From Halorubrum ruber (lineage in GTDB: Archaea > Halobacteriota > Halobacteria > Halobacteriales > Haloferacaceae): DNA of 64,000 nucleotides. Position numbers and translations under genes: made by a program. The stretch spans positions 1 to 64,000 of the forward strand of contig NZ_CP073695.1 in the NCBI RefSeq assembly GCF_018228765.1. The letters are read 5' to 3'. Shown in pieces: positions 55,479 through 64,000 of the stretch. The stretch's first letter is position 1, and the number at the start of each line of letters is the position of its first letter. The notes below the pieces were generated by a model, which saw only the letters and a list, made by a program, of their open reading frames with translations, ran no database searches and was not told the origin of the DNA.

Positions 55479-56404
55479 ATGGCTACTCTCGAAATCAACG
55501 ATCTTCACGCACGAGTGGCGGAAGAGGGCGGCGAACGCATCCTTCTCGGGTCGACCTGACCGTCGAGTCCGGCGACATCCACGCGCTGATGGGCCCGAAC
55601 GGCTCCGGGAAGTCGACGCTCGCGAAGGTCATCGCCGGCCACCCCGCCTACGAGGTCACCGGCGGCGAAATCCTGCTCCACCTCAGCGAGGAGGACGTCG
55701 CCGACGTCGACGCCGATCTGGACGACGAGGACTACCACTGGGAGCTGCTCGAGTTAGAGCCGAACGAGCGCGCCGCGCTCGGCATCTTCCTCGGCTTCCA
55801 GTACCCCGCCGAGATCGAGGGCGTCACCATGACGAACTTCCTCCGGCAGGCCCTCAACGCGAAGGCGGACGAGCGCGAGGAGCTGTTCGAAGAGGAGGGC
55901 GAGGAGGAGGAAGCCGAGGCCGACGACGAGGACGACGAGGGCTACGAGACCTCCCCGATGGAGGGGCCCGCGGACGACGGCGAGATCGGCGTCGCCGAGT
56001 TCCAGGAGATCCTCTCGGAGAAGATGGAGCTGCTCGATATGGACGAGAAGTTCATGCAGCGGTACCTCAACGCCGGCTTCTCCGGCGGCGAGAAGAAGCA
56101 GAACGAGGTCCTCCAGGCCGCGATGTTGGAGCCGAGCGTCGCCGTACTCGACGAGATCGACTCGGGGCTCGACATCGACCGCCTAAAGGACGTCTCGAAG
56201 GGGATCAACGCGCTCCGCGACGAGCAGGGCACGGGCATCCTCCAGATCACCCACTACCAGCGCATCCTCGACTACGTCGAGCCCGACCACGTCCACGTCA
56301 TGCTCGACGGCGAAGTCGTGAAGAGCGGCGGCGCGGAGCTCGCCGAGAAGCTCGAGGACGAGGGGTACGACTGGGTCCGCGAGGACGCCTTCGAGGCGGC
56401 GTAA
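55479..56404 (+). pseudogene. sufC: Fe-S cluster assembly ATPase SufC, one-base frameshift
   Basis: The protein starts [20 protein letters not shown] and meets TGA after LLGST. The frame one base earlier continues [21 protein letters not shown] to 56404, with Walker [11 protein letters not shown]-loop FQYPAEIEG, signature [11 protein letters not shown] and Walker [13 protein letters not shown]. Adding one G to the GGG at 55548-55550 gives [11 protein letters not shown] and a 308-residue SufC with the usual acidic insert ([18 protein letters not shown]). SufC is essential in archaea, so a sequence error is the likely cause. It leads sufB and sufD. Confidence 0.92.
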
Positions 56405-56456
56405 CCGAATGCGGGCACGCGACACACGTAAACACGGGAATCCGTAACAATACACT

Positions 56457-57887
56457 ATGAGTTCACAACAGGACGACCTCAAGGAGACAGACACCGAGGC
56501 CCGCTTCGAGTTCAAGAAGGAGGAGAAGTCCGCCTTCAAGAGCGAAAAGGGCCTCACCGAGGAGACGGTCCGCGTCATCTCGGAGGACAAAGACGAACCG
56601 GAATGGATGTTAGAGCGGCGCCTGCGCGCGCTCGAGCAGTTCCAGGAGATGCCGATGCCGACCGACTGGCCCGGCCAGCCGGACCTCTCGGAGGTCGACA
56701 TCAACGAGATCGTGCCGTACATCCGGCCGGACATCGACAAGCGCGGCGGCGCCGACAGCTGGGAGGACCTCCCGGAGGAGATCCAGGACACCTTCGACAA
56801 GCTGGGCATCCCGGAGGCGGAGAAGAACGCGCTCTCGGGCGTCGGCGCGCAGTACGAGTCCGAGATCGTCTACCAGAACATGCAAGAGCGGTGGGAGGAG
56901 AAGGGCGTCATCTTCTGTGACATGGACAAGGCCGTCCAAGAGCACGAGGAGATCGTCCGCGAGCACTTCATGACGAAGTGCGTCCCCCCGAGCGACAACA
57001 AGTTCGCGGCGCTTCACGGCGCCATCTGGTCCGGCGGCTCGTTCGTCTACGTCCCCGAAAACACCACCGTGGAGATGCCGGTTCAGGCGTACTTCCGGAT
57101 GAATAGCGAGGGGATGGGCCAGTTCGAGCACACGCTCATCATCGCGGAGGAGGGCTCCGAGGTCCACTACATCGAGGGCTGTTCCGCCCCGAAGTACTCG
57201 GCGTTCAACCTCCACTCCGGCGGCGTGGAAGTGTTCGTCGGCGAGGACGCCCACGTTCAGTACTCGACCGTCCAGAACTGGTCGAAGAACACGTACAACC
57301 TGAACACGAAGCGCGCCATCGCCGAGAAGGGCGGGCGCATGGAGTGGATATCCGGGTCGATGGGGTCGAAGGCGACGATGCTGTACCCGTCGACGATCCT
57401 GAAGGGGCGCGGCGCCTCCGACAACCACATCACCATCGCCTTCGCGGGCGAGGGGCAGGACATCGACACGGGCGCGAAGGTGTATCACAACGCGCCGGAC
57501 ACGAAGTCGACCGTCGAGTCGAAGTCGATCGCGAAGGACGGCGGCCGCACGAACTACCGCGGCCTCGTCCACATCGCGGACGGCGCCGAGAACTCCTCGA
57601 CGGCCGTCGAGTGCGACGCGCTGATGTTCGACAACGAGTCGACGTCGGACACGATGCCGTACATGGAGATCAACGAGTCGAAGGTCGACGTCGCCCACGA
57701 GGCGACCGTCGGCAAGATCGGCGACGAGGACATCTTCTACCTCCAGTCGCGCGGTCTCGACGACGACGACGCGAAACAGATGATCGTCTCGGGATTCATC
57801 GAGCCGATCACGGAGGAGCTGCCGATCGAGTACGCCGTCGAGCTGAACCGGCTCGTCGAGCTGGAGATGGAGGGTTCGCTCGGATAA
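56457..57887 (+). CDS. sufB: Fe-S cluster assembly scaffold SufB
   Basis: The 476-residue subunit of the SufBC2D scaffold has the beta-helix core FVYVPENTTVEMPVQAYFR, HVQYSTVQNWSKNTYNLNTKRA and GGRTNYRGLVHIADGAENS, and the conserved cysteines EGCSAP and ECDALMFD. FYLQSRGLDDDDAKQMIVSGF and the C-terminal ...ELEMEGSLG are typical. It follows sufC by 52 bases, and sufD begins one base after its stop, so an operon is clear. Confidence 0.95.
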   Translation: MSSQQDDLKETDTEARFEFKKEEKSAFKSEKGLTEETVRVISEDKDEPEWMLERRLRALEQFQEMPMPTDWPGQPDLSEVDINEIVPYIRPDIDKRGGADSWEDLPEEIQDTFDKLGIPEAEKNALSGVGAQYESEIVYQNMQERWEEKGVIFCDMDKAVQEHEEIVREHFMTKCVPPSDNKFAALHGAIWSGGSFVYVPENTTVEMPVQAYFRMNSEGMGQFEHTLIIAEEGSEVHYIEGCSAPKYSAFNLHSGGVEVFVGEDAHVQYSTVQNWSKNTYNLNTKRAIAEKGGRMEWISGSMGSKATMLYPSTILKGRGASDNHITIAFAGEGQDIDTGAKVYHNAPDTKSTVESKSIAKDGGRTNYRGLVHIADGAENSSTAVECDALMFDNESTSDTMPYMEINESKVDVAHEATVGKIGDEDIFYLQSRGLDDDDAKQMIVSGFIEPITEELPIEYAVELNRLVELEMEGSLG

Positions 57888-57888
57888 C

Positions 57889-59103
57889 ATGAGCACGCAA
57901 GCAATCGAGAGCCTCTCGGAGGACACGGTACGACGCATCGCCGACGAACGCGACGAGCCCGAGTGGCTCTTGGAGACCCGGCTGAACGCGCTGTCCGCGC
58001 TGGAGACGGCAGAGCTGCCTGACGTCATCCAGACGCCGGGCCGCCGCTGGACCGACCTGGAGGCGCTGGACTTCGAGGCGCTCGTCGACCCGCTGAACCA
58101 AGCCGACGAGACGGAGCGGACCGCGGGCGACGACGAGGTCGTCGTCCTCCCGTTCACCGAGGCGCTCGACGAGTACGGCGACGTCATCGAGGCGAACTTC
58201 GGCTCCGTCCTCGACCCCGAGCACAACTACCTCACGGCGCTTTCCGTCGCGCTGTTCACGACCGGCACGTTCGTCTACGTCCCCGAGGGCGTCGACGTCG
58301 AGGACGTGACGGTGCGCGCGGAGATGAACTCCCGCTCGCTGTTCAGCCAGACGCTCGTCGTGGCCGAGGAGTCGTCGTCGGTGACGATCCTCGAATCGAT
58401 CGAGACGGGTGACGCCGAGGTCGCCGACGACCGGTACTTCTCGAACCTCGTCGAGGTCGTCGCGGGCGAGAACGCGAACGTCCAGTTCGGCTCGCTCCAG
58501 AACCTGGACGACGACGCGTACACCTACTCGCTGAAGCGCGGCGTGACGGACACGTACGCGACGGTCGACTGGATCGAGAGCAACTTCGGCTCGAAGCTCA
58601 CCCGCTCGGACATCGAGACCGAGCTCAACGGCGACGGCTCCGAGAGCCAGATCGTCGGGACGTTCTTCGGCACGGACGACCAGCACTTCGACATCAACGC
58701 CCGCGTGTGGCACCAGGCCGAGCAGACGACCGCCGACCTGGTCACCCGCGGCGTGCTCGACGACGTCGCCCGCTCCGTCTACGAGGGTGTTCAGGACGTC
58801 GGCGAGGACGCGTGGAACACCTCCAGCTACCAACGCGAGAACACGCTGATGCTGTCGGACGACGCCGAGGCCGACGCGTCGCCGAAGCTGATCATCCACA
58901 ACCACGACACCGAGGCCTCCCACTCCGCGACGGTCGGGCAGGTCGACGCCGAGGACCTGTTCTACCTCGAGAGCCGCTCGATCGACTCGCGGACGGCCCG
59001 GAACATGCTCGTCGAGGGCTTCTTCGTGCCCGTCCTCGAAGAGATCGCGGTCGACGAGTTCCGCGACGACGTCGAGGAACTCGTCTTGGAACGGCTTCAG
59101 TAG
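57889..59103 (+). CDS. sufD: Fe-S cluster assembly protein SufD
   Basis: The 404-residue SufB paralogue forms the other half of the scaffold. The beta-helix portion (FVYVPEGVDVEDVTV, VQFGSLQNLDDDAYTYSLKRG, HFDINARVWHQAEQT) aligns with SufB, as does the end FYLESRSIDSRTARNMLVEGFF. It begins ATG 57889 directly after sufB. A T-run follows 15-20 bases after the stop. Confidence 0.94.
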   Translation: MSTQAIESLSEDTVRRIADERDEPEWLLETRLNALSALETAELPDVIQTPGRRWTDLEALDFEALVDPLNQADETERTAGDDEVVVLPFTEALDEYGDVIEANFGSVLDPEHNYLTALSVALFTTGTFVYVPEGVDVEDVTVRAEMNSRSLFSQTLVVAEESSSVTILESIETGDAEVADDRYFSNLVEVVAGENANVQFGSLQNLDDDAYTYSLKRGVTDTYATVDWIESNFGSKLTRSDIETELNGDGSESQIVGTFFGTDDQHFDINARVWHQAEQTTADLVTRGVLDDVARSVYEGVQDVGEDAWNTSSYQRENTLMLSDDAEADASPKLIIHNHDTEASHSATVGQVDAEDLFYLESRSIDSRTARNMLVEGFFVPVLEEIAVDEFRDDVEELVLERLQ

Positions 59104-59120
59104 GCCGTCTTCGCGGATCA

Positions 59121-59130
59121 GTTTTTTATT
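59121..59130 (+). terminator. U-rich terminator of the suf operon
   Basis: gttttttatt lies about 20 bases after the sufD stop in otherwise GC-rich sequence. A T-run of six without a stable stem is the usual archaeal terminator. Confidence 0.6.
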
Positions 59131-59237
59131 CGGCGCGCCCGCGGAGCGATCGGCGCGCGAGGGGAATCTCTTAAGACCGACGACGCCCGAGTCGGAGGTA
59201 TGCGAACCCGCGTATCGCGCCGTCTCGGGTGGTCGCG

Positions 59238-59723
59238 GTGAGCGTGAGCCAGCGGGTCGCCTCCGACGACCAGCTCGCGCGGCTGCTCCAGATCGGAATC
59301 GTGCTCGAGGAGGTCGTCGAAGCGCGAACGCACCGCCACTACCAGCAGTTAGACGCCGAGCTCGACGAGGAGGTGGAACGGCTGCTCGCGGACGCCGCCG
59401 AGGAGTCCGCCGACCACCGCGAGCGCTTGGAGTCGCTCGTCGAGGGGCTCGGCGTCGACAGCGTCCCGTTCGGCGAGATCGAGTCGCTGGTCGACGCCCG
59501 CTACGGGCGGACGCGGCCGGAGGACTTCGACGACGTGCTGTACGACCAACTGTGCAACGAGGAGACGGCGTACAAGTTCTACGACGACCTCATCGAGGCG
59601 ATCGAGGACTCCGAGGCGACGTTCTCGATCGACCGCGAGGAGCTGCTCGCCACCCTGACGACGATCCGCGACGAGGAGGCCGAGGGAGTACGCGAGGTCA
59701 CGGAGGTCATGGAGCGCCGATGA
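59238..59723 (+). CDS. Ferritin/rubrerythrin-like four-helix protein
   Basis: The ~161-residue protein is all-helical, with Glu/His pairs in a ferritin-like pattern (VLEEVVEARTHRHYQQLDAE, ESADHRERLESLVEGL, LCNEETAYKFYDDLIEAIE, RDEEAEGVREVTEVMERR). A di-iron function is suggested but the ligand set is not a perfect rubrerythrin match. I place the start at GTG 59238 (VSVSQRVASDDQL); GTG 59229 and 59244 are alternatives. It sits between suf and a DtxR-type regulator, in keeping with iron handling. Confidence 0.75.
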   Translation: MSVSQRVASDDQLARLLQIGIVLEEVVEARTHRHYQQLDAELDEEVERLLADAAEESADHRERLESLVEGLGVDSVPFGEIESLVDARYGRTRPEDFDDVLYDQLCNEETAYKFYDDLIEAIEDSEATFSIDREELLATLTTIRDEEAEGVREVTEVMERR

Positions 59724-59766
59724 ACCGGGCAGACGAGTCGCCGACGAGCGCCGACGGAGGACAGCC

Positions 59767-60210
59767 GTGAACACCGCAGATCAGTACCTCAAGACGATAT
59801 ACGTCGTACAGGACAGCGAAGACGGCCCCGCCTCGACCGGGTCGATCGCCGACTCGCTCGGCGTCAGCCCGGCCAGCGCCAACGAGATGATCGGCAAGCT
59901 CGAGGAGCGCGGACTGGCGGAACACGAGAAGTACAAGGGCGTCACGTTGACCGACGACGGCATCGTCCGCGCGCGGGACGCCCTCCAGACCTACTGTATC
60001 ATCGAGCGCTTCCTCGCGAACGTCCTCGCGGTCGAGGACTTCCAGGCGGAGGCCCGCGAGCTGGAGGCGGTCATCGACGACACGGTCGCCGAGCGGCTCG
60101 ACACGATCATCGACCGCCAGCCGGAGTGCCCGGACTGCTTCGACCCCGAGTCCGACGCCTGCGCGTGTCTGGAGGTCGCGGCGACGCCAGTCGAGCCGGA
60201 ACAACAGTAA
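59767..60210 (+). CDS. DtxR/SirR-family metal-dependent regulator
   Basis: The 147-residue protein has a winged helix at residues 1-65 (QYLKTIYVVQD, STGSIADSLGVSPASANEMIGKLEERGLAEHEKYKGVTLTDDG) and the dimerisation/metal domain with IIERFLANVLAVEDFQAEARELE. An unusual C-terminal cluster, CPDCFDPESDACACLE, replaces the SH3-like domain and could bind metal or an Fe-S cluster (inference). It probably represses iron or manganese uptake. GTG 59767 overlaps the stop of a 16-residue frame starting at the ATGA (59720) of the ferritin-like gene. Confidence 0.85.
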   Translation: MNTADQYLKTIYVVQDSEDGPASTGSIADSLGVSPASANEMIGKLEERGLAEHEKYKGVTLTDDGIVRARDALQTYCIIERFLANVLAVEDFQAEARELEAVIDDTVAERLDTIIDRQPECPDCFDPESDACACLEVAATPVEPEQQ

Positions 60211-60236
60211 CGACCGCCCCGCCGCGAAGGACCGTT

Positions 60237-61487
60237 TTAGACGCCGGTCGAGTACCGCAGAATTCCCGCGATTCCGCCGAACGCGTCGAGCAGCTGCTCG
60301 CCCTTCTCGAAGTCCGTGGAGATGAACCGCGTCTCGGTGCCGCGCTGCTCCGCGATGGCCATCAGGTGTTCGATGACGTCCTCGCGCTCCTCGACCGCGG
60401 CCTCGTCGCCGCACTCGCTACACTCGTGGTCGGGCGTCGAGTGCCGGGCGTCGACCACCTCGTACTCCTCGTGGCCGTTGGGGCACTCGTAGACGACGAC
60501 GTCGGAGCGGAGGTCCTCGGAGATGAGCAGCCGGTCGACGGAGCCCATGATCAGGTTCCGACGGGTCTGTTCGAACCCGTAGGTGGCTTCCTGCCCGGTG
60601 TTGAGCTTCTCGAAGAACTCCTCCATGTCGTTTTTGTCCTGGACGATCTCCTGGTCGGCAAGCGCCTCCTGGCCCGCGTCGACGAGGTCCTTCAGCCCGG
60701 ACTCGTCGGTGTAGGCGACGTCGAACTTGCCCAGCACCTTGTCCTGGAGCTCGTGGTGGAGGTAGTCGCCGTCGAGGAACTCGTCTTTCGTCGGCGAGGG
60801 GCCGCCGACGAGGATGCCGTCGAGCTCGTGGCGCTTGTCGACGAACAGGTCGTTGGCCATCCCCGCGACCTCCTGGTAGAAGTTGTCGATCGCTTCGAGG
60901 CGCAGCCGGGCGAACCGCTGGGCGGACTGGCCACCCTTCCGCTGTTTGCCGGGGACGAGCGAGGAGGCGGACTTGACGGGCTCGACGCGTTTCCCCTTCA
61001 GCCAGCCGACGTTCGCCTCGCGGCGGTCCAAGACGATGAGCCCGAACAGCCCGGAGTCTTCGAGCATGTGTTCGAGCGGCTCGGTGAGGAACTCCGAGTC
61101 GCAGTGGTACCGGAACGACTCGACGGGCTGCGGGGGCGACTCCAGCGTCCGCGTGACCATGTCCGTCTGGCCGCCGCCGCTGTCGATCGCGCCCGAGAAG
61201 ATCACGATCCCGTTGTCGGGCGGGAACGTGTCGTAGTAGCGCAGTCGGTCCTTGATCGACGTGAGCGCGTCCTGAACGGCGGTCCGGGTCTGCTTCGACT
61301 TGATGTTGGACGCCTCGCTGTGCTCTTGGGTGACGTGGGCCACCACGTCGGAGATCTGCTTGTCCTCGGGGATGTAGATGGTGACGAGCTGGGTGCCGGA
61401 GCCCTCGTAGTCTTTGAGCTCCTCGATGACCTTGCGGAACTCGTACTTCCGGCGGTCCTCGTTCGCCTCCTGTGCGTCGCTACTCAT
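60237..61487 (-). CDS. prf1: Peptide chain release factor aRF1
   Basis: The 416-residue factor recognises all three stop codons. It shows NIKS at 61-64 (with following KQTR) and GGQ at 185-187 in QRKGGQSAQRFARLRLEAIDNFY. The C-terminal domain carries YECPNGH and ECSEC zinc-binding pairs. ATG 61487 gives the standard MSSDAQ start. It converges with the DtxR gene, with 26 bases between stops. Confidence 0.95.
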   Translation of the reverse strand: MSSDAQEANEDRRKYEFRKVIEELKDYEGSGTQLVTIYIPEDKQISDVVAHVTQEHSEASNIKSKQTRTAVQDALTSIKDRLRYYDTFPPDNGIVIFSGAIDSGGGQTDMVTRTLESPPQPVESFRYHCDSEFLTEPLEHMLEDSGLFGLIVLDRREANVGWLKGKRVEPVKSASSLVPGKQRKGGQSAQRFARLRLEAIDNFYQEVAGMANDLFVDKRHELDGILVGGPSPTKDEFLDGDYLHHELQDKVLGKFDVAYTDESGLKDLVDAGQEALADQEIVQDKNDMEEFFEKLNTGQEATYGFEQTRRNLIMGSVDRLLISEDLRSDVVVYECPNGHEEYEVVDARHSTPDHECSECGDEAAVEEREDVIEHLMAIAEQRGTETRFISTDFEKGEQLLDAFGGIAGILRYSTGV

Positions 61488-61600
61488 TGTCTGAAATACG
61501 GTCGCGTGCGTGTAAGTAAGCTTTGACCTCCCGGCCGGCGCGTCGATAGCGGGTCGCACGGGTCGTCGAACGCGCGTTTGTTTATAAATGGACTGCGGTG

Positions 61601-61851
61601 GCGCGTGCCTGCGAGCGGCCGCCCCCGGCGGCCGCGAGGAGCACGCGCGAGGGAGTCGGTGGTCTGGAGCGAAGCGGAAGACCACCGACGAGGCTGGGGA
61701 GGCGTGAGGCTGCGGTGCTGTGCGGTTCGGGGTGGGATTCAAAAGGGCAGTCGCGAGGCGGGCGCAGGCGACGTAAGCACTGGAACGAGGGAGCGAACGA
61801 AGTGAGCGACCGAGTGAAGCGCGCAGCGAGCGTGCGCCCGCCTCGCGACTG
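61601..61851 (+). repeat. Three-hairpin repeat element, copy 5
   Basis: Hairpin 1 is gcgcgtgcc...gagcacgcgc with inner gcggccgcc/ggcggccgc. Hairpin 2 is GTCGGTGGTCT (61655-61665) with AGACCACCGAC (61679-61689). Hairpin 3 is a perfect 19-bp stem, CAGTCGCGAGGCGGGCGCA (61748-61766) with its complement at 61833-61851. It lies between aRF1 and argS, and with copy 6 it brackets argS. Confidence 0.85.
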
Positions 61852-61946
61852 GGGCTTTGGAGACACTCTCCACCGATCTGCGATTAACTATTTATAAGCG
61901 AGCGACTGGAGCTTTGGACGTGTTCATCGCCAATCTTCGATCAACG
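61852..61946 (+). repeat. Tail of repeat copy 5
   Basis: One clear unit, ggggctttggagacactctc then TTTATAA at 61891, and a second ctttggacgtgttcatcgcc. The array is shorter than in copies 1-3. Confidence 0.6.
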
Positions 61947-61978
61947 CCCGAAGAAGGCCGAACTCGACAGCCCCGATC

Positions 61979-63787
61979 CTACATCGACTCCGGCGCCTCG
62001 ACGCCCAGCACGTCGAGCGCGTTCGCCATCGTGTGCTTCGCGGCCGCGACGACCGCGACGCGAGCGTCGCGCAGCTCGTCGGTCTCGGCGGTCACGACCG
62101 GGCACTCGCGGTAGAAGGCGTTGTACGCGTCGGCGAACTCGCGGGTGAACGTCGCGATCGTGTGCGGTTCGAGGTCGTCCGCCGCCGCCTCGATCGCTGC
62201 GGGGAATCTGGCGACCTCACGGAGGAGCTCGCGGGCTTCCTCGGTTTCGAGAGCGCTCGCGTCCACGTCGAGCGCGTCGGGGTCGACACGCCCGTCGGCG
62301 TCGGCGGTCACGCCAGGCACGTCGACGCCCTCGGCCGCGGCCTCGTCGAGGATCCCGGCGCAGCGCGCGTGGACGTACTGGACGAACGGGGCCGACTGCG
62401 CCTCGAAGTCGAGCGCGTCCTCCCACTCGAAGGTGATCGCCTTCGCGGGCTGCTTCGAGACGATGTCGTACCGGACCGCGCCGATCCCCACCTGGTGGGC
62501 GATGCGCTCGACGTCCTCGTCGGTGAGGTCGTCGCCGCGGATCCGGTCGTCCATCCGGGACTCGACGGCGTCGCGGGCGCGGTCGATCGCCTCGTCGAGG
62601 AGGTCGTCGAGCATCACGCCGGTTCCCTTCCGGGTTGACATCTTCCCGTCGGGGAGGTTGACGTACGAGTAGATGACGTGGCCGAGCCGGTCTGTGTCGT
62701 TGCCGAGCAGTTCGAGGGTCGCGTCGAGCTGGTCGGCCTGGAGCTTGTGGTCCTCGCCGAGGACGGTGACGGCGCGGTCGTAGTTGTCGAACTTCCACTC
62801 GTGGTGCGCCAGGTCGCGGGTGGTGTAGAGGCTGGTGTCGTCCGAGCGCAGGAAGACGAGGTTCTTCTCTATCCCCCACGCGTCGAGCTCCAGCTGCCAG
62901 GCGTCCTCCTCGTAGACGGCTTGGTCGGTCTCCTTGAGCCGCGCCGCGATCTCGTCGGTCGAGCCGTCGCGCATGAACCGGGTCTCCTTGACGAACTCGT
63001 CGAACTCCGCCGGCAATCGGGCGAGGCAGTCCTTCATCCCGCCGAGGACGGTGTCGACGACCTCGCCGACGCGCTCGTAGGTCGCCTCGTCGCCGGCTTC
63101 GAGCCCCTGAAGGATCTCCTGAATCTCCGCCTCAGCGGCCTCGACCGCGTCGGCATCGGCCTCCTCCAAGAAGGCGTTCCCCTTCCGGTAGTAGCGCACG
63201 AGGTCGTACTCCGCGCGGTCGCGGGCGGGCTCGGCGTCGAGGTCGGACTCGTCGAACCGCTCGTACGCCCACGTGAACACCGCCATCTGCCGGCCGGCGT
63301 CGTTGACGTAGTAGTGGCGGTCGACGTCGTAGCCCGCGTACTCCATGAGGTTCGCGACGGCGTCGCCGACGATGGGGTTGCGCGCGCGGCCGACGTGGAC
63401 CGGGCCGGTCGGGTTCGCGCTGGTGTGCTCGACCACGACCGACGCGTCCCGGTCGGGGAGCGCGCCGTAGTCGGCGTCGACGGCGGCCGAATCGAGCGTG
63501 TCCGCGAGGTAGCGCTCGTTCGCGTGGAAGTTGACGTACGGCCCCGCGGTGTCGACGCTCGCAATGTAGTCGGCGTCCGCGACCGACACCGCCTCGGCGA
63601 CCGTCGCTGCGACGTTCGGCGGCGCGTCGCCGACCTCGCCCGCGAGCCGGAAGGCGACGCTGGAGGCGAGCGTCGCGTCCATGTCGTCGGGCGGGCGTTC
63701 GATACCGAGGTCGTCGGTCGGGAGGTCGAGCGAGCCGAGCGCGTCCGCGAGCGCCGCCTCGACCTCCGACCGGAACTGCCTGAACAT
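61979..63787 (-). CDS. argS: Arginyl-tRNA synthetase
   Basis: The 602-residue class I synthetase has the HIGH box as HVGRAR at 131-136 in [16 protein letters not shown], the KMSK box as KMSTRKG near 383, and the C-terminal helical anticodon domain ([40 protein letters not shown]). It charges tRNA-Arg. ATG 63787 ([13 protein letters not shown]) is the family start. Copies 5 and 6 of the hairpin repeat lie on both sides in the same orientation. Confidence 0.95.
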   Translation of the reverse strand: MFRQFRSEVEAALADALGSLDLPTDDLGIERPPDDMDATLASSVAFRLAGEVGDAPPNVAATVAEAVSVADADYIASVDTAGPYVNFHANERYLADTLDSAAVDADYGALPDRDASVVVEHTSANPTGPVHVGRARNPIVGDAVANLMEYAGYDVDRHYYVNDAGRQMAVFTWAYERFDESDLDAEPARDRAEYDLVRYYRKGNAFLEEADADAVEAAEAEIQEILQGLEAGDEATYERVGEVVDTVLGGMKDCLARLPAEFDEFVKETRFMRDGSTDEIAARLKETDQAVYEEDAWQLELDAWGIEKNLVFLRSDDTSLYTTRDLAHHEWKFDNYDRAVTVLGEDHKLQADQLDATLELLGNDTDRLGHVIYSYVNLPDGKMSTRKGTGVMLDDLLDEAIDRARDAVESRMDDRIRGDDLTDEDVERIAHQVGIGAVRYDIVSKQPAKAITFEWEDALDFEAQSAPFVQYVHARCAGILDEAAAEGVDVPGVTADADGRVDPDALDVDASALETEEARELLREVARFPAAIEAAADDLEPHTIATFTREFADAYNAFYRECPVVTAETDELRDARVAVVAAAKHTMANALDVLGVEAPESM

Positions 63788-63889
63788 ACCGTCCGTTCGA
63801 CGGGCGGGTTAAAAGGCCCTTCCGAAGCGGCTCGAAACGGAAGACGGGAAATCGGTGGGGCGAAACGTGAGACTCTACGAACCGCGGTG

Positions 63890-64000
63890 GCGCGTGCCTG
63901 CGAGCGGCCGCCATCGGCGGCCGCGAGGAGCACGCGCGAGGGAGTCAGTCGCCGGAGCGAAGCGGAGGCGACTGACGAGGCTGGGGAGGCGTGAGGCTGC
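63890..64000 (+). repeat. Three-hairpin repeat element, copy 6 (cut by window end)
   Basis: Hairpin 1 (gcgcgtgcc...gagcacgcgc, inner gcggccgcc/ggcggccgc) and hairpin 2 (GTCAGTCGCC and GGCGACTGAC around ggagcgaagcgga) are complete. The joiner gaggctggggaggcgtgagg is reached before the window stops. It lies upstream of argS. Confidence 0.8.

Overview
The window is chromosomal DNA of a haloarchaeon, most likely Halorubrum or a close relative (inference). The basis is very high GC, strongly acidic proteins, TATA-box promoters close to leaderless ATG/GTG starts, and archaeal core genes: tiaS, carS, GGGP synthase, cetZ, PAN, mre11-rad50, family-B DNA polymerase, aRF1, the dual-function riboflavin kinase/regulator rbkR and ribB. 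There are no rRNA genes, no CRISPR array and no prophage. The only transposon gene is a solo tnpB at 25-26 kb.

Layout. 0-7 kb: a MinD-like ATPase with a long acidic tail, an HTH regulator, tiaS, small proteins and an M24 peptidase. 7.7-9.5 kb: a KhtTU-like K+/H+ antiporter pair. 9.6-14 kb: a zinc protein, a frameshifted membrane protein, RNase R-like rnr and an MFS transporter. 14.3 kb: tRNA-Ala(CGC) beside partial copies of its own 3' end. 14.6-16.2 kb: rbkR-ribB. 16.7-20.6 kb: ilvE, a DUF502 protein, proline dehydrogenase, carS and two tiny zinc-finger genes. 20.7-25 kb: a UvrD-like helicase coupled to a second M24 peptidase, then riboflavin synthase (frameshifted) with tnpB directly at its 3' end. 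27-29 kb: GGGP synthase and cetZ. 29-39 kb: a type IV pilus/Tad-like secretion locus (ATPase, F-type membrane protein and several membrane-anchored small proteins), read from two near-identical promoters. 39-43.8 kb: an epimerase, a membrane-anchored DHH phosphoesterase, PAN and a small winged-helix regulator. 43.9-48.4 kb: mre11-rad50. 50-55 kb: polB with two inteins at catalytic motifs. 55.5-59.1 kb: sufCBD. 59-60 kb: a ferritin-like protein and a DtxR-type regulator. 60-64 kb: aRF1 and argS.

Three things stand out. First, six intergenic copies of a ~230-250 bp element form three hairpins. The third is a perfect 19-bp stem in all five complete copies, although its sequence differs between copies, so base pairing is being preserved; tandem ~57-bp units carrying TTTATAA follow. 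Second, four genes or gene pairs (10.1, 24.4, 35.9 and 55.5 kb) are interrupted by what looks like loss of one G from a G-run, probably sequence errors. Third, polB carries inteins at motif B and motif C; the first is far more AT-rich than its host.

No single complete new defence or metabolic system is evident. The covarying repeat family and the two-promoter pilus-like locus are the best candidates for undescribed biology.
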